From: a virus
IMG/VR virus record: IMGVR_UViG_3300038461_000302
Coordinates: 1 to 26,861 of that record
Reading direction: 5' to 3' (one strand)
Length of the DNA: 26,861 bases
The notes under the pieces are model-generated. The model saw only the letters and a list, made by a program, of their open reading frames with translations. It was not told where the DNA came from and made no database searches. A program made the position numbers and the translations under genes. The first letter of the stretch is position 1, and each line of letters opens with the position of its first letter. Positions 22,179 to 26,861 of this stretch are shown here, in pieces.

Positions 22179-22528
22179 ACCCGAATCAGAGCAAGCCCCT
22201 TGGCGTTCAGGCTGCGGCCGCCGCCACCTCCAACGCTGCAAAGCCGGACGACAAGAAGGCCACGGACGCCAAGGCGGCTGATGCCAAGCCGACGGACGCC
22301 AAGCCGGATGACAAGAAGGCGGATGTCGTCGCGGACAGCGCTGCCGATGACGCTGACGACAAGAAGTCGCGCGTTTCGCGCAAGGTCTACGTGGTCGTCG
22401 GCCAGGTTCACGAGTTCGACTCAGTCAACAAGGCCGAGAAGTTCCTGAACGCTGACGGCGCCCCCGCGGAGTACTCGGTGCTCCGCGGCAACCGAATCGG
22501 TACCAGCAAGAAGGTCTCCCTGCGCTAG
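22160..22528 (+). CDS. Lys/Asp/Ala-rich repeat protein with small C-terminal domain (122 aa)
   Basis: Unrecognised. ATG at 22160 or 22166; no clear Shine-Dalgarno, and both starts lie in a hairpin. Residues about 18-68 are low complexity with repeated AKPDDKKA and TDAK units, giving a flexible charged linker. The C-terminal 50 residues look folded (RKVYVVVGQVHEFDSVNKAE to IGTSKKVSLR). It begins 30 bp after the nuclease gene, in the same transcriptional direction. The linker plus small domain layout suggests a nucleic-acid or protein-binding accessory, but nothing diagnostic is seen. Confidence 0.78.
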   Translation: MFMTQAHPNQSKPLGVQAAAAATSNAAKPDDKKATDAKAADAKPTDAKPDDKKADVVADSAADDADDKKSRVSRKVYVVVGQVHEFDSVNKAEKFLNADGAPAEYSVLRGNRIGTSKKVSLR

Positions 22529-22537
22529 AGTAGCGGC

Positions 22538-22696
22538 ATGGAGAAATTCGGTGTTGATGTCGAGACGGAAGCAACCAAGACCGCGTCCGAGAAGGCCCAG
22601 CCAACATGCCCGTCCTGCGCTCGTCCGTTGCTGACAAACGTCAACGTGCCAACGTGTCCGCAGTGCGGGACCAAACCGTTCGAGCCAAAGGCATGA
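22538..22696 (+). CDS. Small zinc-ribbon protein (52 aa)
   Basis: A 52-residue frame with an N-terminal polar helix and a C-terminal zinc ribbon made of CPSC and CPQCG knuckles about 18 residues apart. Its ATG lies 9 bp after the stop of the 122-aa gene, and its stop overlaps the next start (ATGA), supporting a real gene. Such mini zinc ribbons commonly mediate protein or nucleic-acid contacts, including with RNA polymerase, but no partner can be assigned. Confidence 0.75.
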   Translation: MEKFGVDVETEATKTASEKAQPTCPSCARPLLTNVNVPTCPQCGTKPFEPKA

Positions 22697-22935
22697 GCCG
22701 AAAGCGCGGAAGTCGTAGTGGTGTCAGTGCGCGTGTCGCCAACGACGTGGCGGGACGCCTGCGCGACATTCGCGCCGTCTGGTTCGCCGTGCAGAACGAC
22801 CCCAGCAAGACCGTGGCGGACGTCGCCGCGGAGTTCTACTACGCCGTGGGCGAGATCTTGGAGGGGCGGACCCTCCGCTCGCTGTCGCTGCGCAACATCG
22901 ATCGCGCGCGCGTCATTGCGCACGCTGAGGAGTAA
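22693..22935 (+). CDS. Small basic protein (80 aa)
   Basis: Unrecognised. The ATG at 22693 overlaps the zinc-ribbon stop (ATGA); an earlier in-frame ATG (22606) would lie inside the zinc-ribbon gene and is unlikely. The product has a basic N-terminus (SRKRGSRSG), then a helical body with VANDVAGRLRDIRAVWFAV, AEFYYAVGEIL and a basic C-terminal part (SLRNIDRARVIAH). It may bind nucleic acid by charge, but no family is recognised. Confidence 0.75.
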   Translation: MSRKRGSRSGVSARVANDVAGRLRDIRAVWFAVQNDPSKTVADVAAEFYYAVGEILEGRTLRSLSLRNIDRARVIAHAEE

Positions 22936-22939
22936 CTCC

Positions 22940-23092
22940 ATGCGCATGGTAACGTCGGCACGCGTGCGTGCCGTCGGGTTCTTATTGCTTGAAGTGGCCA
23001 CGGTAGCCCTGCTGGTCATGGACCGTTTCGGAAAAGACCCTGCACTGAAGGCGTCCATCCGAGGGCTGATCAAGAAGGCGCGGGCGTTGTGA
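22940..23092 (+). CDS. Small single-pass membrane-like protein (50 aa)
   Basis: The ATG is preceded by GAGGAG (22927-22932) at 7-8 nt, a good Shine-Dalgarno. The N-terminus is basic (RMVTSARVR), followed by a hydrophobic stretch (about 11-27, AVGFLLLEVATVALLVM) and a basic tail (IRGLIKKARAL). It could be one transmembrane helix or an amphipathic helix. The next gene starts inside its stop (GTGA). No family recognised. Confidence 0.65.
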   Translation: MRMVTSARVRAVGFLLLEVATVALLVMDRFGKDPALKASIRGLIKKARAL

Positions 23093-23577
23093 GCAAGCTG
23101 ACGCTCGAAGCCCTGGCCGCGTATGACACCGATGAGGTGTTCGACCTATCGCTGCCTGTCGATCTCGAGTTTCGTCTGAGCGAGCGTCCTACTCCTTCGG
23201 TTCTCAAGAACCTCGCCAAGCTGAAGAAGCTTGGCATCTGTACCCCCGAAGCGATCATGTCCCTAGTCGGGCAAGCTCCGATCGATCCCATCAACTTGAT
23301 GTGGACGCTCATGCAGATGCATCCTGACGGTTGGAGATTCTCTGCAATCGAGTTCACGATGATGCGAGTGCTTGCGCGTACGTCCAAGAAGACGGTCTCC
23401 GCGGCACTCCACGTTGATCTCATGGGTACGTCGATCTCGGGTCTCGCCTTGAACAAGGCAGGACAGTTGACGATCTTCAAGACGCTCGAAGTTGAGCCAG
23501 GGCCCGACACCCTCACCAACATCCAAACGCTGTGCGACGAGACTATCGCTGCATCAGTGCGTGAGACCAAACCATAG
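23089..23577 (+). CDS. Protein of unknown function (162 aa, GTG start)
   Basis: Unrecognised. The GTG overlaps the preceding TGA (GTGA). The sequence is mixed alpha/beta with no Cys cluster or membrane segment: an acidic start (YDTDEVFDLSLPVDLEFRL), a helical middle (SVLKNLAKLKKLGICTPEAI) and a C-terminal part (ALHVDLMGTSISGLALNKAG). It is part of the plus-strand accessory operon, 8 bp before the next gene. Confidence 0.78.
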   Translation: MSKLTLEALAAYDTDEVFDLSLPVDLEFRLSERPTPSVLKNLAKLKKLGICTPEAIMSLVGQAPIDPINLMWTLMQMHPDGWRFSAIEFTMMRVLARTSKKTVSAALHVDLMGTSISGLALNKAGQLTIFKTLEVEPGPDTLTNIQTLCDETIAASVRETKP

Positions 23578-23585
23578 GAACGGCA

Positions 23586-24053
23586 ATGATTCCAAAAAGG
23601 ATCGACCACATGTTCAACTTCACGTTCGAGAAGACCACGGCTGAGATCGTCACAGCGTCTACCAAGAAGGCCATGGAGATCCGCAACAAGATCGAAGAGC
23701 GTGGTCTCCGCATCAAGAAGATGCGTGACGAGCACAAGGTCACAGACGCCGTCCTGCTGGACATCCAGAACCAGATGCGAGCGCAGCAGAAGCGCGGTGT
23801 CGAGTCTCAGTCCTACACGTCCAACGCGCGCTCGAGCGGTGGCGGTTCGCAGGAAGAGGTGACTGTCGGTGCCGGCGTCATCAACTTCCTGCTGACCGAG
23901 CAGGACTACATCGACGCAGAGAAGGCGGAGGTCGAGAAGCTCGACGCCATCAACCGCAACCTGAAGGACATCACGGCGTATGCGCCGGACGGCACGGCCT
24001 ACATCAAGAAGTTCACCATCGGCTACGACGAGCTGAAGTACCTGGGGTTCTGA
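23586..24053 (+). CDS. Coiled-coil protein of unknown function (155 aa)
   Basis: Unrecognised. Two starts are plausible: ATG 23586 with AGGA upstream, and ATG 23610 with AAGGA 8 nt upstream, which would drop the first 8 residues. Residues about 15-70 are a charged heptad-rich helix (TKKAMEIRNKIEERGLRIKK), followed by a Ser/Gly-rich linker (NARSSGGGSQEE) and a second helix (DYIDAEKAEVEKLDAINRNL). The C-terminus is AYIKKFTIGYDELKYLGF. It ends 1 bp from the convergent sigma gene and closes the operon. It could be a structural or oligomerising accessory protein. Confidence 0.78.
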   Translation: MIPKRIDHMFNFTFEKTTAEIVTASTKKAMEIRNKIEERGLRIKKMRDEHKVTDAVLLDIQNQMRAQQKRGVESQSYTSNARSSGGGSQEEVTVGAGVINFLLTEQDYIDAEKAEVEKLDAINRNLKDITAYAPDGTAYIKKFTIGYDELKYLGF

Positions 24054-24054
24054 G

Positions 24055-24846
24055 CTAGAGGTACGCGTCCTCGGTCGACAGACCGACCCGCTGCTTCAGC
24101 TCGTTGTGCAAGAGCTGCATCCCGCTGAGCTTGATCTGACGAACGCGCTCGGGGCACATGCCCATGATGGATGCGATCTGGACCAGGTTTCGCGGGTCGT
24201 CTTTGACGCCGTAGAAGAGGTTGAGCACCGTCTGCTCTCGCGTGGGCAGGCGGCTGATGCCTTCACGCACGAGAGCGCGAAGGCGATCCGACCCGTACGT
24301 GGACGTGGGTTCGGAATCCGCAACGTCTGGCGTATAGCGCGCGGCCTCGAGCGGCATCACGATGCTCTCGGAGAGTCCGGGGTTCATGGCGCGCACGCTC
24401 GCGTTGTCGGGACCGTGCTCTTGGACGGCCGCACGGTACTCACGGGCGTTGCGGCGCTGAGCCTTCTGGCGGTGCGCGGGGACATGTACGAGCGTGGCGG
24501 TCGTGTAGTCCTGGTTCGACATCTCCTCGTAGACCCACCAGCCGGCGTACGTCAGGAAGCGGATGTACGGCTTGCGCGCCCAGTCGAACTTGTCGGTGGC
24601 CTTGAGAAGCCCGAGGTTCCCGGCGGCGATGAAGTCCTTGACCGCCTCGGGGTCTTTGCTGCGTTTGTGGGCCAGCTTCACGACGAATCGGAGATGCGTC
24701 TGCACGATGGCGTTGCGTGCCTTGACATCCTTGCGTTGTTGCCAGCGTTGCAACAGGCGGCGCTCCTCGGCGGGATCGTCCACCAACGGCATTCGCGCAA
24801 CTTCCGCGTAGTACGTCGAAGCGGTCCGAGCCTGTGGGATCACCAT
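24055..24846 (-). CDS. Sigma70-family RNA polymerase sigma factor (263 aa)
   Basis: A phage-encoded sigma factor that directs a core RNA polymerase to promoters. Region 1.2/2.1 begins with DPAEERRLLQRW and NAIVQTHLRFVVKLA (45-59). Region 2 has DFIAAGNLGLLKATDKFDW (71-89) and the promoter-melting/-10 part FLTYAGWWVYEEM, which differs from the housekeeping WWIRQAI. Region 3 has LVHVPAHRQKAQRR. Region 4 has LPTREQTVLNLFYGV and the -35-binding helix-turn-helix NLVQIASIMGMCPERVRQIK (220-239). The ATG at 24846 is chosen; the open frame runs upstream to a TTG at 25059 but that leader is not sigma-like. It is monocistronic, opposite to its neighbours. It could serve the phage's own polymerase or the host core. 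Confidence 0.94.
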   Translation of the reverse strand: MVIPQARTASTYYAEVARMPLVDDPAEERRLLQRWQQRKDVKARNAIVQTHLRFVVKLAHKRSKDPEAVKDFIAAGNLGLLKATDKFDWARKPYIRFLTYAGWWVYEEMSNQDYTTATLVHVPAHRQKAQRRNAREYRAAVQEHGPDNASVRAMNPGLSESIVMPLEAARYTPDVADSEPTSTYGSDRLRALVREGISRLPTREQTVLNLFYGVKDDPRNLVQIASIMGMCPERVRQIKLSGMQLLHNELKQRVGLSTEDAYL

Positions 24847-25005
24847 GTTGAAGGACAACCTACCAAGCGAAACACGTGTGATCAAATAGTTCCACGATCG
24901 GACGCTACCTGTTGGGTGCCGATCTCGATGACCACACCAGAGGCTGTAGGGTGCGCGTTTGCTTCGCACCCCAGGAATAGTGCGACGAATTTCGACACGC
25001 GATGC

Positions 25006-25035
25006 TTGCCAAACAAACATCGAAATCACTAGAGT
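25006..25035 (+). promoter_or_regulatory. Candidate promoter of the 346-aa gene
   Basis: TTGCCA (25006-25011) is a 5/6 match to a -35 box. After 18 bp comes TAGAGT (25030-25035), a 4/6 match to a -10 box. Transcription would start near 25042, just before the Shine-Dalgarno at 25061. It may be a host-type or phage-sigma promoter; a weak -10 is the main doubt. Confidence 0.4.
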
Positions 25036-25040
25036 GACTT
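25023..25040. promoter_or_regulatory. Dyad (operator-like) overlapping the candidate -10
   Basis: TCACT-AG-AGTGA (25026-25037) is an inverted repeat with outer AA/TT pairing after one mismatch. It overlaps the candidate -10 element, a common position for repressor operators. No other copy was found by eye. Confidence 0.35.
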
Positions 25041-25060
25041 CCCCTTTCTCGCATTCCAAA

Positions 25061-25064
25061 AGGA
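25061..25064 (+). promoter_or_regulatory. Shine-Dalgarno deciding the 346-aa gene start
   Basis: AAAAGGA ends 6 nt before ATG 25071. A second ATG at 25066 in another frame hits TGA after one codon, so 25071 is the start. Confidence 0.8.
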
Positions 25065-25070
25065 CATGAC

Positions 25071-26111
25071 ATGACCGAACCCACCAACGGAACCTCTGAC
25101 AACTCCACCCAGATCATCCCCGCCAAGGCGCTGGTCACCAAGCCTTCCATGGGGGCTCTCGCGGCCGCGCAGGACCCCGCCGAGCTGGAGGCGATGGTCA
25201 TCAAGCGCCGCGATGCACTGAGTGCGCTGGCCGACGACACCACGCTGCCCGACGTGGCGCGTCAGGCGGTCCGCATCCTGGCGGCACTCGCCTCGCCCAA
25301 CAAGCCCGGCATGGAGGAGATGGTCTCGGCGTGGAAGGTGCCACGCATCAGCATCGTGCAGCCGACCTCGCAGTCCGAGGCCAAGCCGGAGGCCGCCAAG
25401 AACGGCGACCTCTACACCTCGGCGGGGCAGCTGCTCGAGCGTCCGTGCCCGGTCATCCCGCTCTACTTCTTCGAGGAGAACATCAACTTCCCGCAGAACG
25501 GGAAGAACCCGGCGTGCCAGGCGCCGGATGCCAAGCTCGGCTCGCCGTTCGGTGAGTGCCTCAAGTGCCCGCACCTGCCCTTCGGCAAGCAGAACAGCGG
25601 GCGCGGCGATCAGCAGCGAACGGACTGCCAGAACAACATCGTGGCGATCGTGATGTCGACGGATCTCGCGAACCCGGCCGTCTACATGGCGCAGTTCGGC
25701 AAGACGTCCCGCAAGGCAGGCTCGGCACTGCTCTCGCTCGCGGGTCAGCAGACGGCCGTCTGGCGCCAGAGCTACATGCTCAACACCGAGAAGAAGACCG
25801 GCGACCTCGGCCTCTACTACATCTACAAGGTCGAGCCGACGGGCAAGGACAACCCGGAGCACGTGATGCGCCTCGCCGAGGCGCTCTACGGGATGTACGT
25901 CGCGGGGCGCAAGCTGTTCCTCGCGGACTGGTATGCGCGTCCACAGCGTGCGCCGCAGGCGGCCGTCGAGGCCGAGGGTCAGTTCGCTGCCGGCGCTCTC
26001 GAAGCGGGCCTCGCAGGCAACGAGGGCGTCGAGCCGGATCTGAGCCCGGTGGTCGAGCCGGCCAAGCCGACGAAGGGATCGTCGGCGCGTTCGTCGAACA
26101 AGCCCATGTAG
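25071..26111 (+). CDS. Cys-containing protein of unknown function beside nuclease (346 aa)
   Basis: Unrecognised. The N-terminal third is helical with a Pro/Ala linker. The centre holds Cys residues C149, C163, C166 and C186 (NPACQ, GECLKCPHLP, RTDCQNN), a likely metal site; C126 is an additional Cys. The region 190-290 looks folded (VAIVMSTDL, QQTAVWRQSYMLNTE, GLYYIYKVEPTGKD, LYGMYVAGRKLF). The C-terminal 50 residues are Ala/Glu/Pro-rich with EPDLSPVVEP. The metal site, acidic disordered tail and neighbouring PD-(D/E)XK nuclease would suit a ssDNA-binding or recombination-mediator role, but that is a guess. A good AAAAGGA Shine-Dalgarno fixes the start. Confidence 0.85.
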   Translation: MTEPTNGTSDNSTQIIPAKALVTKPSMGALAAAQDPAELEAMVIKRRDALSALADDTTLPDVARQAVRILAALASPNKPGMEEMVSAWKVPRISIVQPTSQSEAKPEAAKNGDLYTSAGQLLERPCPVIPLYFFEENINFPQNGKNPACQAPDAKLGSPFGECLKCPHLPFGKQNSGRGDQQRTDCQNNIVAIVMSTDLANPAVYMAQFGKTSRKAGSALLSLAGQQTAVWRQSYMLNTEKKTGDLGLYYIYKVEPTGKDNPEHVMRLAEALYGMYVAGRKLFLADWYARPQRAPQAAVEAEGQFAAGALEAGLAGNEGVEPDLSPVVEPAKPTKGSSARSSNKPM

Positions 26112-26229
26112 GGCAACGAGACCAAGGAAACGAAGAGCCTCTGGATAGTTGATGCGGGTCGCGCCCGTACGGAACAAGGCAATTGGTCGCCGCCAGAAAC
26201 ATTCGTGACGGTTGGAGAGACAACTGACA

Positions 26230-26253
26230 GCCGGAAAGACGGCGCTTTTTTTT
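26230..26253 (+). terminator. Candidate short-stem intrinsic terminator
   Basis: GCCG-GAAAGA-CGGC (26230-26243) forms a 4-bp GC stem with a hexaloop, followed by GC and eight T residues (26246-26253). The stem is short, but a T8 run is conspicuous in this GC-rich DNA. It lies in the 157-bp gap between the 346-aa gene and the nuclease gene, just upstream of the latter's start; it could be a terminator or leader attenuator. The rest of 26112-26229 holds only a minor inverted repeat (about 26155-26168). Confidence 0.4.
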
Positions 26254-26268
26254 CTCAACAGAACAGGG

Positions 26269-26861
26269 GTGGATGTGGCCGCTTACGAGATCTCTGCACT
26301 CGCGCGCAAGTACGCCCCCTGGTCCTTCTCCAAGATGGAGACGTCCGAGTCCTGCCCGGCGCAGTTCGGACACAAGCATGTCGCCAAGACAGCCGCGAGT
26401 GCCGCGCCCTCCGATACCAAGGTCGGGATCGTCGCGCACGCCGTGCTCGAGCATCGTGTCTTGGGCAAGCCTGCTGATGAAGCGCGAAAGGTCGCGGTCG
26501 ACAAGACACCGTTGACGTCGTCGGAAGTCGAATCGCTTCACATGCTCAACGAGTGCATGGATGAGTTCCTCGTGCGCTTCGATCGTTTCTGCAAGACACA
26601 GGGCGTGACGAAGGTGTTCGTCGAAGCCGACTGGGGCATCACCGACACGTACGAGCCTGCGGGCTTCTTCGCCGAGAACGTGTTCTTCCGCGGCAAGCTC
26701 GATCTCGGTGCGCTCACGCGCGACAACGACCTCTACCTGATCGATCACAAGTCGGGCGTCGCCAAACCACTCGAGCGCGATCAGAAGAAGCGCCAACAGC
26801 TCCAGGCCTACGGCGTGCTCGCACTCCCCAACATGCCTGACATCGCGGGCGTGCGTGGCGG
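26269..26861 (+). CDS. PD-(D/E)XK (RecB/Cas4-like) nuclease, N-terminal part (runs off the right edge)
   Basis: No ATG start is present; GTG 26269 or GTG 26275 is likely, with AGGGG directly upstream favouring 26275. The frame is open back to 26206. Numbered from 26269, 197 residues show the RecB-nuclease pattern: SFSKMETSESCPAQFGHKHV (C29), H57 in GIVAHAVLEH, E119 in VEADW, D145 in RGKLDLG, D159/K161 in IDHKSG (the PD-(D/E)xK core), and QQLQAYG (Q179, Y181). The catalytic residues are intact. The C-terminus, where Fe-S cysteines could lie, is outside the window. It is clearly different in sequence from the nuclease at 21215-22129, so this is not a recent duplication. Confidence 0.85.
   Translation, partial: MDVAAYEISALARKYAPWSFSKMETSESCPAQFGHKHVAKTAASAAPSDTKVGIVAHAVLEHRVLGKPADEARKVAVDKTPLTSSEVESLHMLNECMDEFLVRFDRFCKTQGVTKVFVEADWGITDTYEPAGFFAENVFFRGKLDLGALTRDNDLYLIDHKSGVAKPLERDQKKRQQLQAYGVLALPNMPDIAGVRG

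Larger units (their letters stand above)
24847..25070. promoter_or_regulatory. Divergent regulatory region between sigma and 346-aa genes (224 bp)
   Basis: The longest non-coding stretch in the window. It holds a perfect 7-bp stem with 9-nt loop, GGGTGCG/CGCACCC (24949-24971), with no U-run, which would lie in the sigma gene's leader. Near its right end are a candidate promoter and a dyad for the 346-aa gene, annotated separately. No small gene is credible here. No clear promoter for the sigma gene was recognised. Confidence 0.5.

Noticed and set aside
24847-25059. N-terminal extension of the sigma factor to a TTG at 25059
   Set aside because: The 71 extra residues have no sigma-like content and would fill the divergent regulatory region; ATG 24846 fits the family length.
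25029-26258. A 409-codon minus-strand frame opposite the 346-aa gene
   Set aside because: Arg/Leu-rich shadow; the plus-strand gene has a good ribosome site and a Cys motif.
25780-26796. A 338-codon minus-strand frame over the right-edge nuclease
   Set aside because: It opposes a frame with a full RecB-nuclease motif series.

Overview
The window is GC-rich, has almost no non-coding DNA and shows pervasive 1-11 bp start/stop overlaps (ATGA, TGATG, GTGA). It holds a portal protein, a prohead-protease-like protein and many small structural-type genes. This points to a tailed phage (Caudoviricetes), probably with a large genome, or a prophage or metagenomic contig of one. I cannot name the phage or host. 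No tRNA, rRNA, CRISPR array, insertion sequence or integrase was seen.

Left two thirds (1-18806, all minus strand, so read right to left): one late-type operon. It runs portal (17013-18806), a 127-aa protein, a giant RNA polymerase gene in which the beta subunit is fused to the N-terminal half of beta' (12241-16602), two small proteins, and the C-terminal half of beta' (9563-11344). After these come small glycine-rich proteins, a 443-aa protein with an internal duplication, a 55-aa protein, a 964-aa low-complexity protein, four more helical or glycine-rich proteins, and a prohead-protease-like protein that runs off the left edge. The major capsid gene is probably just beyond that edge. The multisubunit RNA polymerase is therefore embedded in the virion-structure operon directly behind the portal. 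Several interleaved proteins share a short N-terminal motif (G..DAl.RF) and glycine-zipper hydrophobic stretches. The set looks like an internal-virion or co-injected cargo group, but that is inference.

Right third (18850-26861, mostly plus strand): a divergent DNA-metabolism and accessory block. It runs SNF2-family helicase with two similar Cys clusters, a 128-aa protein, a Cas4/AddB-like PD-(D/E)XK nuclease with four Fe-S type cysteines, a Lys/Asp/Ala-rich 122-aa protein whose start codon lies in a hairpin, a 52-aa zinc ribbon, 80-, 50-, 162- and 155-aa proteins, then (minus strand) a sigma70-family factor. Across a 224-bp divergent regulatory region lie a 346-aa Cys-containing protein and, at the right edge, a second PD-(D/E)XK nuclease (partial).

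How it may work together: the phage encodes a catalytically complete but rearranged bacterial-type RNA polymerase core (beta and beta'; no alpha or omega seen) and its own sigma factor, so it could run a host-independent transcription programme. The SNF2 helicase and two RecB-like nucleases form a replication, recombination or counter-defence module. Two intergenic regions exceed 100 bp (24847-25070 and 26112-26268); no gene-free stretch exceeds 300 bp.
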